IMG/VR virus record: IMGVR_UViG_3300036884_000436
Coordinates: 1-40,558 of that record
Length of the DNA: 40,558 nucleotides
Reading direction: 5' to 3' (one strand)
From: a virus
The position numbers and the translations under genes were made by a program. This document shows, piece after piece, positions 6,296 through 14,732 of the stretch. A model generated the notes under the pieces. That model was not told the origin of the DNA, searched no databases, and worked only from the letters and a program-made list of their open reading frames with translations. Within the stretch, counting starts at the first letter, position 1. Every line of letters begins with the position of its first letter.

Positions 6296-7799
6296 GCCGG
6301 TTGCGCTGAACATACGCTTTCAGCCGAAGCAGGGCCAGTTCTGGACGCTGGCAAGTGATAGCCGGTCAGGCTGCCCGACGAAAATAGGGTACGGCGGCGC
6401 TCGAGGTGGCGGAAAGTCGAAGGCAGGCAGGGACGTAATGATCCTGTTGTGCCTGACCTACGATGCCGTCGACTGTTTGATTCTGCGGCGGACCTGGAAA
6501 GAGGTTTACCGCAACCACGTTGTGCCGATGTTTCGCGAGTTCCCTCACCTTCGTAAGTGGTGGAACGAGTCGAAGAAGACGCTGACGTTTCCGAACGGAT
6601 CGAACCTGATCTTCGGATATGCCGAGCACAAGGAAGACGTCTACGACTTCCAGGGGCATGAATATGCATTCATCCTGGTGGAAGAGGCGACGCACTTCAA
6701 CGAAGAAGAGCTGACCTTCCTTGAGACGTGCAACCGGTGGACTAAGAACCCGGCGATCGTGCCGAAGATGTTGTACACGACGAACCCTGGCAAGGCTGGC
6801 CACGAGTTCATCAAGCGCATCTTTGTCGATCGAGACTATAGAGATAACGAAGTACCCAGTGATTATGCCTTCATCCAGGCATACGGCTGGGACAACGTCG
6901 AGTGGGCATCGCCCGTGTTTGTTCGCGATGCCGGCATCACGCCGTTGCAGTGGAAGACTTGGACGGGCGATCAGCATCGGGCCTTCCTCGCGCCGTACGT
7001 CAACGGGTACTACTCGTGGACGGACTCGCAGAGATACGAGTTCTTTGTATCGAGGACGGATTACGGCCGGAAGCTGAATGCCCTGCATGGGCAGCTGCGC
7101 GAAGCTCATCTCTTCGGATCCTGGGATAGCTTCGTCGGACAGTTCTTCGGTGAGTGGAACCGCAAACTGCATGTTTGCAAGCCGTTCAATGTTCCCATTT
7201 GGTGGGAGCGCTTCACAGGGTTCGATTGGGGCTACACCTCAGCCGCGGCGACGCTGTGGTTTGCCGTAAGCCCTGAAGGCCGCATATTTGCGTATCGCGA
7301 AGCCTACATTAAGAAGCGCGACACGGTGTGGCTGGCGAAGTACAACTGCAAGCTGAGTGCGCTCGAGAAGCTTTGTTACAACGTCGCGGATCCCAGCTGC
7401 ATGAATCCGGACCATGGGCCTTCGATCGCAGAGGTGATGGGGATCCACGGCTGGAAGATGGTGGCCGGCGACAACGATCGCGTGAACGGCTGGTCGCGGG
7501 TCCGTGAGTTTCTAGCCTGGGAGCAGAACAGAGAAGGGCAACTATCGCGGGCCCCGATGCTCCAGATATTTGGCGAGGATCCGCAGTTCCCGGGGCTGGG
7601 CTGTCCGAACCTGATCAGGACGCTGCCAGCGTTGCCCTTTGACGAGCACGATCCTGAAGACGTCGACACGATGTCTGAAGATCACGCGCCGGACGCGCTT
7701 AGATACGCGCTGATGACCAGGCCGAGGTTCTCGATCGTGCCGGTGGAAGTGATGGCCGAGGAGTACGCCGAGGCGGAGAGAAGGGCGGAGCACAAGTAG
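6276..7799 (+). CDS. terL: Terminase large subunit
   Basis: 507 aa from ATG 6276. The N-terminal ATPase has a Walker A motif GGARGGGKS (about residues 40-48) and a Walker B motif FILVEE (about 132-137). The C-terminal RNase H-like nuclease starts at FTGFDWGY (Asp about 317), continues through NVADPSC and ends at HAPDALRYAL, giving the expected acidic residues. It cuts and pumps DNA into the prohead. GTG 6195 or TTG 6177 would add up to 33 residues, but that stretch reads as a different small gene. Length is typical for the family. Confidence 0.95.
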   Translation: MLARSTEPVALNIRFQPKQGQFWTLASDSRSGCPTKIGYGGARGGGKSKAGRDVMILLCLTYDAVDCLILRRTWKEVYRNHVVPMFREFPHLRKWWNESKKTLTFPNGSNLIFGYAEHKEDVYDFQGHEYAFILVEEATHFNEEELTFLETCNRWTKNPAIVPKMLYTTNPGKAGHEFIKRIFVDRDYRDNEVPSDYAFIQAYGWDNVEWASPVFVRDAGITPLQWKTWTGDQHRAFLAPYVNGYYSWTDSQRYEFFVSRTDYGRKLNALHGQLREAHLFGSWDSFVGQFFGEWNRKLHVCKPFNVPIWWERFTGFDWGYTSAAATLWFAVSPEGRIFAYREAYIKKRDTVWLAKYNCKLSALEKLCYNVADPSCMNPDHGPSIAEVMGIHGWKMVAGDNDRVNGWSRVREFLAWEQNREGQLSRAPMLQIFGEDPQFPGLGCPNLIRTLPALPFDEHDPEDVDTMSEDHAPDALRYALMTRPRFSIVPVEVMAEEYAEAERRAEHK

Positions 7800-7817
7800 T
7801 ACCCCGCCGGCGAGTGG

Positions 7818-7919
7818 TTAGGCAGCCTTGCGCTTGGCCTTGCGGGTTGCAGTCGTCTTGGTAGGCGTGCGCTTGGTGTTTTTGGTTTTGGCGGTGTTGC
7901 CGGTTTTTGTGTTTGACAT
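7818..7919 (-). CDS. 33-aa highly basic peptide on the opposite strand
   Basis: ATG 7919 is preceded on the minus strand by AAGGAGGATAGTTCC, a near-perfect ribosome binding site. The product is almost only Lys, Arg, Thr, Asn and Ala (for example KTKNTKRTPTKTTATRKAKR), like a miniature histone-tail peptide. It lies convergent to the large terminase and divergent from the gene at 7961. Nucleic-acid binding is the natural guess. It is isolated from other minus-strand genes. Confidence 0.55.
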   Translation of the reverse strand: MSNTKTGNTAKTKNTKRTPTKTTATRKAKRKAA

Positions 7920-7960
7920 GGAACTATCCTCCTTCCCCTTATCTTAAGCGAGGTTGCGGC

Positions 7961-8122
7961 GTGGATGATGAGACAGAGGCCGAAATCCGTAACGGAATGC
8001 GGCGAAGTGTGGAACTGCGGAAGGTGCGCAAGGGCCTGATCGACACGATCTGGGAGATCGTCGATAACTGTCACCCAGTGGTGGGACTGGAAGGCAACGG
8101 CCGCGCCGATGGCGACAAGTAA
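7961..8122 (+). CDS. Small acidic/helical protein
   Basis: 53 aa with GTG start and GAGG about 9 bases upstream. The sequence is mainly one or two helices (DETEAEIRNGMRRSVELRKV and GLIDTIWEIVDN). It overlaps the next gene by 14 bp. Function unknown. Confidence 0.5.
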   Translation: MDDETEAEIRNGMRRSVELRKVRKGLIDTIWEIVDNCHPVVGLEGNGRADGDK

Positions 8123-8318
8123 GGCTGTCGCCAGGTATTGTCCATCGTGCGGCGCGGCAAACACGCTGATTCCTCCGCTGCCGGAGAAGATCAAGTGTTT
8201 TTGGTGCGACAACGACTTTGAGCCGGCAAAGCCTACCAGCAAGCCCTACAGGCAAAGCCTGAAGGCGATGCAGAGAAGCCAGAGATGCAAAGACTCTCTC
8301 CCGATCGCACGACGCTGA
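8109..8318 (+). CDS. Zinc-ribbon protein
   Basis: 69 aa. It has CPSCGAAN...KCFWCDNDF, a standard treble-clef/zinc-ribbon spacing of two CxxC pairs, then a basic tail. It overlaps both neighbours, consistent with a coupled string of small genes. No specific role can be assigned. Confidence 0.6.
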   Translation: MATSKAVARYCPSCGAANTLIPPLPEKIKCFWCDNDFEPAKPTSKPYRQSLKAMQRSQRCKDSLPIARR

Positions 8319-8710
8319 GTGGTAGAGAAACAACCCCACCCAAGCCAACGACGGGCTTGAACGGGGCACCCTCTATCAGGCGCTGTTCGAACTGTAACGT
8401 GGAGGACAGGGCGGAGACGATCGAGGGCGAGTACGATGCCTTCGGCAAGGCGAAGGTTGAGCATCACGTTACGGTCGAGCTCAGGTACCTGAAGGTACAG
8501 ACAGAAGCTGAGGCACAGACGCGGATGACTCCGCACATGCGTCGACGGGGATGGAAGTACAAGCTCTTCCAGGGCAGGCATGCAATAGAGCGGTTCGTCT
8601 GCCGGCCATGTCTGCGGGATCTATCGATCATGGAGCGGGACTGGGCGTCGAAGGCCAACGGTGACCGGGCCTCAAATAAAGATTCGTACTACGGAGCATT
8701 ATGCGATTGA
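8285..8710 (+). CDS. Cys-pair protein
   Basis: 141 aa. RRCSNCNVED near residue 35 and RFVCRPCLRD near residue 105 give two CxxC pairs that could hold one zinc across a central beta-rich segment. A nested inverted repeat (CCCC, AAGCC, GGCTT, GGGG; 8335-8369) lies inside the first codons and resembles hairpins found elsewhere between genes of this phage, so the true start could be downstream, although no better one is visible. Confidence 0.5.
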   Translation: MQRLSPDRTTLSGRETTPPKPTTGLNGAPSIRRCSNCNVEDRAETIEGEYDAFGKAKVEHHVTVELRYLKVQTEAEAQTRMTPHMRRRGWKYKLFQGRHAIERFVCRPCLRDLSIMERDWASKANGDRASNKDSYYGALCD

Positions 8711-9540
8711 GCAGACTGAACGACAAGCCGCGGTTCTACCTCTTGTGGCTGCTGACCCTGGCGGTGATCGCGCTGTGGGCATCGAGCGCGCGCGCCCAGG
8801 GCGCCTACAACATGGACAGGGATTCCGGCAAGATCACGGTATCCGGCGGCACCTGGACGCACACGAACCGCATCGGCTCGCTGAATATCACGTTCGAAGT
8901 GCTGATCAACGGCTCGCCAACTACGAGCACAATCACAATTCAGGGCTGCGGACGCGGCAACCAGGCTGCCTATGGATCCTTGAACGGGCTGAACGGCCTG
9001 GCGGCCGTCTCTGCAACCTGCGATACGCTGGACACCTATACGGCTAACGCCAATGCAAACCGCAAGGTTACAGGCCTCTATGACTATTACCTGGTCACGG
9101 CGACCTGGTCAGGCGGGTCTTTGCAATCGGTGCAGGTGAACACGCTGGAGACGGCCGCGAGCTCGCCGCTCTCGGCAAACGATCCCTGTCAATCGAGCGC
9201 GGTGGCGAAGCAGAGCGCCGTGGTTAACATCTCGAGCGCGACGACCACGGAACTGGTGGCGGCGAGCGCGGGGCTAAGGGTTTACGTTTGCGGCTTTTAT
9301 GCCTCTGCTGCGGGAACGTCTCCCACGATGGTCTTCGAATATGGCACCAAGAGCAGCACGGCGTGCGATACCGGAGCAACAGCACTGACCGGGACGATCG
9401 CGGCGTCTACTACCATACCGTTGGAGCTCGCGAGCGGGCTGACTAACTTTGCCACGCCGCAAGGCAAAGAGCTTTGCGCGCTGAGTGCCGGCACCGGGCC
9501 GAACTTTCAGGGTGTGTTGACGTATGTGCAGGCTCCATAA
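8701..9540 (+). CDS. Exported fibre-like protein 1
   Basis: 279 aa. It begins with a clear Sec signal peptide (basic start, hydrophobic LLWLLTLAVIALW, cleavage after SSARAQ). The C-terminal 120 residues (from NDPCQSSAVAKQ to GVLTYVQAP) match a recalled domain of phage tail or surface proteins with STTTxLVA...VYVCG...GVLTYVQ. Four cysteines in that domain could form disulfides, consistent with export. Start overlaps the previous stop. A tail-fibre accessory or a host-surface protein are both possible. Confidence 0.65.
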   Translation: MRLSRLNDKPRFYLLWLLTLAVIALWASSARAQGAYNMDRDSGKITVSGGTWTHTNRIGSLNITFEVLINGSPTTSTITIQGCGRGNQAAYGSLNGLNGLAAVSATCDTLDTYTANANANRKVTGLYDYYLVTATWSGGSLQSVQVNTLETAASSPLSANDPCQSSAVAKQSAVVNISSATTTELVAASAGLRVYVCGFYASAAGTSPTMVFEYGTKSSTACDTGATALTGTIAASTTIPLELASGLTNFATPQGKELCALSAGTGPNFQGVLTYVQAP

Positions 9541-10804
9541 GCGCGTGAGGCGACTGCTGCTTCTCCTGACAATTCTGGCTTTCGGGCTTTCTGGCTTTGC
9601 GCAGACGACGTACACAGCCCATCTGTTCACTGGGCTGACGTCGCCGGCGACGACGGGCCAGGTGTGCTTCCACCTCAAGAACTACGGGACGAACATCCCG
9701 TATGTGGCGGGGACCGGAGTGGTAGCGGACACCGATCCGCCTTGTGTTCCGGCAGCGGTGACTGGCACGGTAACGGGAACGATCTACGGCAGCGACGTGA
9801 TTGCGCTGACCGGGTGTGTGCCTTCGGCGCTGAATCCTTGCACATATTGGACGGTGGAGTACTGGGTGAACGGGCAGATGAAGTCCACCCAGGACTACAG
9901 CAACATCGTCGGGGCGTCGGTGACGCTGGATAACCTGGCGCCGATGACTACGATCCCGATAATCCCGGCACCGACGGGCGATTCGACGTATGTGCAGCTT
10001 ACCGGTGGAAACGTCAACGGGAGCAGCGGGTTCCTGAACTTTCCCCAGTTTAGGATCGCTGGATCTCAATATGTAACGGGGCTGCAAGGTTCTGTCGGAG
10101 TCAAGGTTGCCGTCACCACAGGCAGCTTCACGAACGGCAATCTACGCTCGACAAATGCGACCGGTGATGAGGTCGACAGCGGGCGCGCCGTTCCGAACGG
10201 CGCCGTCCTCGGGGCACCTACACCTACGGTCTACAGCTCGGGCAGCGGGACATACACGACGCCGGCCGGAACAAAGCTACTGCACGTTCGCATGTGCGGC
10301 GCTGCCAGCGGCGGGGGCGGCGGTGGGACTGTAGGCGGCGCATCAAGCGGGCCATCCAACACCACTTTTGGAACCACGTTTCTGGTAGCCGGCGGGGGAA
10401 TCGGGGCAAATTCTTATATTCCGGGCTTTGGCGGGAGCGGTTCCGGAGGCACTCTTAATTTATTTGGCTCTTCCGGTCAAACCGGAACCGTCCCAAGTGT
10501 TGCCAGCCAGGGCGGCACTGGAGGATCTGGTTTTAGCGGTATGGGCGCTGGCTATGGAGGAAATGGTGCGGTCGGAGGATCGGGATCAAGTTGCGGAGGC
10601 GGCGGCGGCGGCGGCTCGGCATCTACGACATTTCCAACTGGCGGCGGAGGAGGAGGAGGAGGATATGTGGAGGCTTGGATCACGACACCCAATGCGACCT
10701 ATTCTTATTCGGTCGCTAGTGGCACAAACGGCGGCTCGGCAGGAACAAGCGGCTTCGCGGGCGGTCCGGGCGGCAATGGCCTCATCGTGGTAGAGGCGTA
10801 CTGA
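9524..10804 (+). CDS. Exported fibre-like protein 2 with glycine-rich tip
   Basis: 426 aa. A signal-peptide-like N-terminus (RRLLLLLTILAFGLSGFAQ) is followed by beta-rich segments and a C-terminal glycine-rich domain of about 180 residues starting near TYTTPAGTKLLHVRMCG, with runs of Gly6-8. This resembles glycine-rich receptor-binding tips of tail fibres. GTG 9545 is an alternative start. It overlaps the previous gene by 17 bp and ends convergently, overlapping the SGNH gene by 23 bp. Confidence 0.65.
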   Translation: MCRLHKRVRRLLLLLTILAFGLSGFAQTTYTAHLFTGLTSPATTGQVCFHLKNYGTNIPYVAGTGVVADTDPPCVPAAVTGTVTGTIYGSDVIALTGCVPSALNPCTYWTVEYWVNGQMKSTQDYSNIVGASVTLDNLAPMTTIPIIPAPTGDSTYVQLTGGNVNGSSGFLNFPQFRIAGSQYVTGLQGSVGVKVAVTTGSFTNGNLRSTNATGDEVDSGRAVPNGAVLGAPTPTVYSSGSGTYTTPAGTKLLHVRMCGAASGGGGGGTVGGASSGPSNTTFGTTFLVAGGGIGANSYIPGFGGSGSGGTLNLFGSSGQTGTVPSVASQGGTGGSGFSGMGAGYGGNGAVGGSGSSCGGGGGGGSASTTFPTGGGGGGGGYVEAWITTPNATYSYSVASGTNGGSAGTSGFAGGPGGNGLIVVEAY

Positions 10805-11522
10805 GTAGCATATCGAACATGATTTGAGACCCGACTGCGTTGGGATGGACCCCGTCGTCGGTTTCGCCCGTTCGGTAGTGCTGGCCATCGTCGGTGAGTC
10901 CGGAGTGGTAATCGACGATTGTGATTCCTTGCTCGGCTGCGAACTGCTTGAGCCAGGCGTTCAGCTCGTCGATGCGAAGGTAGCGTTCAGGAGATGGGTC
11001 AAGACACGCCTGATAGGCGGCACTATATCCAACCACCGCGCACACTTCTGGCGATGACGAGCTAATACCTGAAGCTGTTCCCCAAGGCGGGATAGTCCCG
11101 ACAACAACCTGGATGCCATTGGCTTTGGCTGTTTGCACCATATAGCCGAAGGTAGAGCAGTCGTCGATTCCAAGGTTGGCTACACCTCCCGATCCGACCC
11201 ACCAAGGGGCATCGGGGCCCATGCTGCACGGTGAAAGCCACCAGGAATAGACGTCGTTTGTCCCGGCCAGGATATGCACGATGTCGGGATGTAGGGCGAC
11301 GACGTCGGCTTCGAAGCGCCCCGCGATGTTTGCGGAGGTCTGGCCCGAGACGCCCTTGCCGGTCCAATTCGCATGTGCCTGAAATTGAGGCTGGTTACCG
11401 AGCACAACGGTGACAGAGTCGCCGATAAAAACGCCGTTCTTTGTCTCCAGCGGGCTTGGCGGCGAGCCGCCGCAGGCGATGAAAGAGAGCGATAGCAGGA
11501 CGGCGAAGGTTAAGGATTTCAC
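10782..11522 (-). CDS. SGNH/GDSL-type hydrolase lipoprotein
   Basis: 246 aa, GTG start with AAGGAG upstream. A lipoprotein signal ends LSFIAC at C17. SGNH blocks are present: GDSV (Ser36), GKGVSGQTS (Gly block), GTND (Asn89) and DDGVH (Asp223, His226). The family hydrolyses esters, typically acetyl groups on carbohydrates or lipids. Being membrane-anchored and encoded opposite to the virion genes, it could modify the cell surface of infected cells or lysogens. Translationally coupled to the regulator upstream (GTGA overlap). Confidence 0.85.
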   Translation of the reverse strand: MKSLTFAVLLSLSFIACGGSPPSPLETKNGVFIGDSVTVVLGNQPQFQAHANWTGKGVSGQTSANIAGRFEADVVALHPDIVHILAGTNDVYSWWLSPCSMGPDAPWWVGSGGVANLGIDDCSTFGYMVQTAKANGIQVVVGTIPPWGTASGISSSSPEVCAVVGYSAAYQACLDPSPERYLRIDELNAWLKQFAAEQGITIVDYHSGLTDDGQHYRTGETDDGVHPNAVGSQIMFDMLLSTPLPR

Positions 11523-11656
11523 GATCTCTTCTCCTTCTGTTGAAGCAGCCGGATAGCGATACGGATGATCTGACTGACACCGACTCCGAGCTTCTTGTTA
11601 AGCCATTCAAGGATTTTCTGGTCCTCTTCAGTGGGGCGAAAGCTGATTGGGTCCAT
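11519..11656 (-). CDS. Ribbon-helix-helix-like regulator
   Basis: 45 aa, too short for routine calling. It reads as a complete RHH unit: strand ISFRPT, helix A EEDQKILEWLNKKLG, helix B VSQIIRIAIRLLQQKE. The stop overlaps the GTG of the SGNH gene (GTGA). The expected product binds DNA as a dimer and probably represses its own promoter, where TGTAT/ATACA half-sites lie. ATG 11656 sits about where transcription would start, so the message may be leaderless; GTG 11665 is an alternative. Confidence 0.65.
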   Translation of the reverse strand: MDPISFRPTEEDQKILEWLNKKLGVGVSQIIRIAIRLLQQKEKRS

Positions 11657-11691
11657 GTATGACACTGTAATACAGAGTTGCTGAACGTCAA
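11653..11691 (-). promoter_or_regulatory. Promoter and operator of the regulator-SGNH pair
   Basis: On the minus strand TTGACG (11691-11686), a 16-bp gap and TACAGT (11669-11664) make a fair promoter. An inverted TGTAT...ATACA (11654-11672) overlaps the -10 element and the start codon, a good position for autoregulation. Confidence 0.5.
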
Positions 11692-11814
11692 GAGAAAAGT
11701 TTTAAGATTCTGCCTGCAACAACAGGTGGGACATGGGAAGGGCCAGAGCAAGGCGCCGTTCGGGGGAAGGCGTCGGGCGATGGCCTTTCCTTTTGGAATT
11801 CGAGGTGAGGGGGC

Positions 11815-12012
11815 ATGGACGGAGCACAGATTCTAGGAGCGACGATCGGCATACAGTTGCTCGGCATAGCGTTCATCTACGGGATGCACTCGCGGGCCTC
11901 AAACGATCATGAGCGGCGGCTCGGCATTCTCGAAGTAAAGTCGACGGAGCATGGTGAGGATATCGCCGCGCTAAAGGGCGCGCGCTCCCTGAGCACGGCG
12001 GCTGGCAGGTAG
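11815..12012 (+). CDS. Single-pass membrane protein, holin candidate
   Basis: 65 aa with GAGGGGG before ATG 11815. A transmembrane segment (ILGATIGIQLLGIAFIYGM) near the N-terminus is followed by a charged helical tail (DHERRLGILEVKSTEHGEDI). Size and topology fit a small holin or holin-associated protein and it stands upstream of the lysin gene, but nothing in the sequence is diagnostic. Confidence 0.5.
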   Translation: MDGAQILGATIGIQLLGIAFIYGMHSRASNDHERRLGILEVKSTEHGEDIAALKGARSLSTAAGR

Positions 12013-12045
12013 GTTTCTCAATTTCAATTCGAAATAGGAGCTCCA

Positions 12046-13200
12046 ATGAAAGCATTTCGCACACTCTCTCTGCTGGCGGTTGTACTGCTCGTCGCCTCAG
12101 CGATGTTCGGGCAAAGCCGCCAGGCGCCGCCGGTGATCTCCGGCACCAACGTCGGTTACTGCGGTGAGGCTTCATACAACTCTGGGCTAGACGGCTGCCT
12201 GATGAGGGTTGGACCAGGCCAGTACGGCTTCAGCAACGGGCAGTTGCCGGTGGCGAGCCTGATTCCGCTGACTCCGAATATTTACCTGAACGCACCTGCT
12301 GCGGTCTCACTTGCGACGGCAACGACCGGCGGGCTGATTCCAGCAGGCACCTACCGTTTAGCGGCAACTTATGTGACGTGGACTGGCGGCGAGACACCGA
12401 TTTCGACCGACTCCGGCTCGACACAGGCTACCACCGGAGCCACTTCTACGCTTACCGTAACTGCCCCCGCCGCGGTCTCGGATGCAGCTGGATACCGCGT
12501 ATATGCCTCTGCCGCGGCCGGTGCGGCGAATAGCGAAGTTCTGCAGCCTCTGACTATGGCAGTCTGTGCCGGGGCATTCCAGATCGGCGGCGGCATCACC
12601 GTCTGCCCGTTCGGCGCCAACGCGGTTTTCACCTCGCTGGTGTCTTCCGGCTATACCGGGCCTGCTCTCTCCGGAGCGGCCAATACGGCCGGCGTCGTAA
12701 ACCTGACGGCGGGCCCGCAGACTGCGATCACGACCGTGACCACGGTGCAGACGATGGGCTCCTGGACGTTGGCCGCAGGCGCGATGAATGTGCAAGGCAA
12801 GAAGATGCGGATTAAGGGCTATGCCGTGTTTTCCAACGGCGCTACCACGCCCGCGATCACCCTCAGCGTGAAGATTGGCGCCTCCATTACCCCGGTCTCC
12901 ATCGTAGGTGCTGCCAACGCGAACAGCAACAGCAGCGCGCCGCTGCCCTTCGACATTGTCATTCAGACCACCACAACTGGGTCTTCGGGAGCTGATGAAG
13001 CGCACGGCTGCATGCAAAATTCGACAGCGGCGGCCTGGTCTTCGGGCGCCTCTCTGTTGAACTACTGCGACAACAACACGGCGGCATCTTCAACCTACGA
13101 CCATACTGCGTCGAACGTGCTGGCGATCAACATAGCGGCCACGGCGGCGTTGACCACTGTGACGCTGAGGGATGTCTCAATCGAGTTCATCCAGAACTAA
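12046..13200 (+). CDS. Exported fibre-like protein 3
   Basis: 384 aa; AGGAG precedes the ATG. A Sec signal peptide (KAFRTLSLLAVVLLVASAMFGQ) leads into a Thr/Ala/Gly-rich, beta-strand-rich protein. Middle and C-terminal parts (TTVTTVQTMGSWTLAAGAM, VTLRDVSIEFIQN) are typical of phage fibre or appendage domains. Six or more cysteines are present. It closes with a strong terminator. It shares the export signal with the two fibre-like genes upstream. Confidence 0.65.
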   Translation: MKAFRTLSLLAVVLLVASAMFGQSRQAPPVISGTNVGYCGEASYNSGLDGCLMRVGPGQYGFSNGQLPVASLIPLTPNIYLNAPAAVSLATATTGGLIPAGTYRLAATYVTWTGGETPISTDSGSTQATTGATSTLTVTAPAAVSDAAGYRVYASAAAGAANSEVLQPLTMAVCAGAFQIGGGITVCPFGANAVFTSLVSSGYTGPALSGAANTAGVVNLTAGPQTAITTVTTVQTMGSWTLAAGAMNVQGKKMRIKGYAVFSNGATTPAITLSVKIGASITPVSIVGAANANSNSSAPLPFDIVIQTTTTGSSGADEAHGCMQNSTAAAWSSGASLLNYCDNNTAASSTYDHTASNVLAINIAATAALTTVTLRDVSIEFIQN

Positions 13201-13233
13201 AGCCACAGATTGGAGCCTCGCTTCACTCTGCGA

Positions 13234-13266
13234 AGGGACCTGTAATTACAGGTCCCTATTTTTATA
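13234..13266 (+). terminator. Rho-independent terminator
   Basis: A perfect 24-nt palindrome, AGGGACCTGTAA and its complement, is followed by ATTTTTATA. It ends transcription of the exported-fibre block just before the lysin gene. Confidence 0.85.
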
Positions 13267-13275
13267 GAAGGCACG

Positions 13276-13743
13276 ATGCAGACACCGATTCCGCAACTCA
13301 TTGACCTTTGCAAGCGATACGGCCTGGCGCTCGGCTACAAGCCATTTGACGGCCCGACGCTGATGTTCGCGCTGGCGATGGTGGAGTCGAGCGAGGGAAA
13401 GAACTGCGCGCCTCGGCATGAGGACGGTTACTGCCGCGGCGGAAAGTACTTTGACAAGATTGCAACCGAGCAGTGGAACTGCCTGGCGCACATGTCGTAC
13501 GGCGAATGGCAGGTGATGTGGGCAAATATGAAGGTTGCGCCGCAGATCCTGCTGACCGACCAGGAGACCAGGGCAAAGTTGTCGTCGCTATTCATCGCGA
13601 ACCTCGCGCTTCGGGCGAGCCAGGCTGGCCAGGGCTTGAAGGCGTCTCTCGCTTTATTTGCGCACCACTACAACGGCCCGGCGACGACGCAGAAGTACAT
13701 CGACGATCTGACGGCCGCTTACCAAAAGGGAATTCCAGGATGA
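13276..13743 (+). CDS. Transglycosylase/lysozyme-like endolysin
   Basis: 155 aa. MFALAMVESSEGKN supplies the catalytic Glu (E37) in the position used by lytic transglycosylases, and MSYGEWQVMWAN corresponds to the GLMQIM-type second motif. A later ALFAHHYNGP fits the third block. Peptidoglycan cleavage is the likely role. There is no signal peptide, so release would need a holin. Its TGA overlaps the next ATG. Confidence 0.7.
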   Translation: MQTPIPQLIDLCKRYGLALGYKPFDGPTLMFALAMVESSEGKNCAPRHEDGYCRGGKYFDKIATEQWNCLAHMSYGEWQVMWANMKVAPQILLTDQETRAKLSSLFIANLALRASQAGQGLKASLALFAHHYNGPATTQKYIDDLTAAYQKGIPG

Positions 13744-13922
13744 CGCAGGTTGAATTTCACCTGGCCGACGGTAACCATACGCCGATGTGCGTCGACGCCG
13801 ACGAGATCAAGCTGGAATTCTCCTGCCTGGCCGGCACAACGATCTGCACTCCAAGCTGCTCATTTGTGGTGATCGAAAAGCTGGACGAGGTGAAGCAGAT
13901 GATCGAGGAGGCGCGCACTTGA
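13740..13922 (+). CDS. Hypothetical small protein in the lysis region
   Basis: 60 aa; ATG 13740 overlaps the lysin stop as ATGA. Beta-rich, with a CLAGTTICTPSC segment and a helical C-terminus. Not recognised. Confidence 0.55.
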   Translation: MTQVEFHLADGNHTPMCVDADEIKLEFSCLAGTTICTPSCSFVVIEKLDEVKQMIEEART

Positions 13923-14104
13923 AGGAAGGCTATCACGTGATCAAAACGCTGCGCGATATACGGCCCGGACAGCCCTTTGTGATGATCTGCAAAGAGTGCG
14001 TCAGTAATCATCACGAGGACTGCCCAACCCCCGACTGCAACTGCATTTGCCGACGCGACAAGGTTCTGCTCGCTCATTTTGGCAGAACGATTGACCAGAA
14101 ATAA
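13919..14104 (+). CDS. Cys-rich zinc-binding protein
   Basis: 61 aa from TTG 13919, which has AGGAGG nine bases upstream and overlaps the previous stop (TTGA). The middle contains CKECVSNHHEDCPTPDCNC, a dense Cys/His cluster expected to hold one or two zinc ions. No enzyme motif. Confidence 0.55.
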   Translation: MKEGYHVIKTLRDIRPGQPFVMICKECVSNHHEDCPTPDCNCICRRDKVLLAHFGRTIDQK

Positions 14105-14105
14105 T

Positions 14106-14732
14106 ATGGCGAAGCACATTGACCACATCTCGGAGCTGCAGGCGCTGGCGGTTGGAAAGCCGGAATTCTATAGTCGCTTGAGATCTGGCATGCTGCTGTT
14201 CTGCATCGGCAAGGCTGAGATCAGCAAAGCGATTCAGAAGGCAACAAAGAGCCCGCTGAGCCACATCGGGATGATTTACATGCCATGCTTCGAGGACGGG
14301 GCTCCGGTGGGCCTGTGGACGTTGATAGAGGCCGTTTATCCGCACGGCGTGGGAATGAACCCGCTGGAGAGTTACGTCGAAGGCCCCGAGGATCTGATCC
14401 TGTGCAAGCGCGTGGATCCGAACGGCAAAGATATTGACCAACGGGCGGCGATCCTGGCGGAGCTGAAGATGTGTGGCCACGGCTACGCCGCGCTCGGCCT
14501 GGTCAAAGAGGGATTGCACCGGATGGTCCCCGCGCTGCCTGCCGAGTGCAGCACAAACGAAGTTTACTGCAGCGGCTTGCAGCACATCGGTTCTACCAAC
14601 ACTATTTTCCCCTTCGCGGCGCCTGACGGTGGAGAGCCGGCGCCCGAGGATGAGTATGTGGATCCGAGCGTGGTGGTAGTGGCTGCGATGATCAAGCAGG
14701 CGCTGGCGGCGGCGAAAGGAGCTTCGGCGTGA
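14106..14732 (+). CDS. Permuted NlpC/P60-type (YiiX-like) hydrolase
   Basis: 208 aa. The order is His first and Cys last, as in circularly permuted papain-fold enzymes: LSHIGMIYM (His53), LIEAV (Glu75), EVYCSGLQH (Cys155). Such enzymes cut peptide or acyl bonds in cell-wall peptides or lipids. Position beside the lysin suggests wall degradation at lysis or DNA entry. No signal peptide. Confidence 0.65.
   Translation: MAKHIDHISELQALAVGKPEFYSRLRSGMLLFCIGKAEISKAIQKATKSPLSHIGMIYMPCFEDGAPVGLWTLIEAVYPHGVGMNPLESYVEGPEDLILCKRVDPNGKDIDQRAAILAELKMCGHGYAALGLVKEGLHRMVPALPAECSTNEVYCSGLQHIGSTNTIFPFAAPDGGEPAPEDEYVDPSVVVVAAMIKQALAAAKGASA

Noticed and set aside
10300-10790. Variable region of a diversity-generating retroelement in the Gly-rich fibre
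   Set aside because: No reverse transcriptase and no template repeat elsewhere; low complexity is explained by glycine-rich fibre tips.
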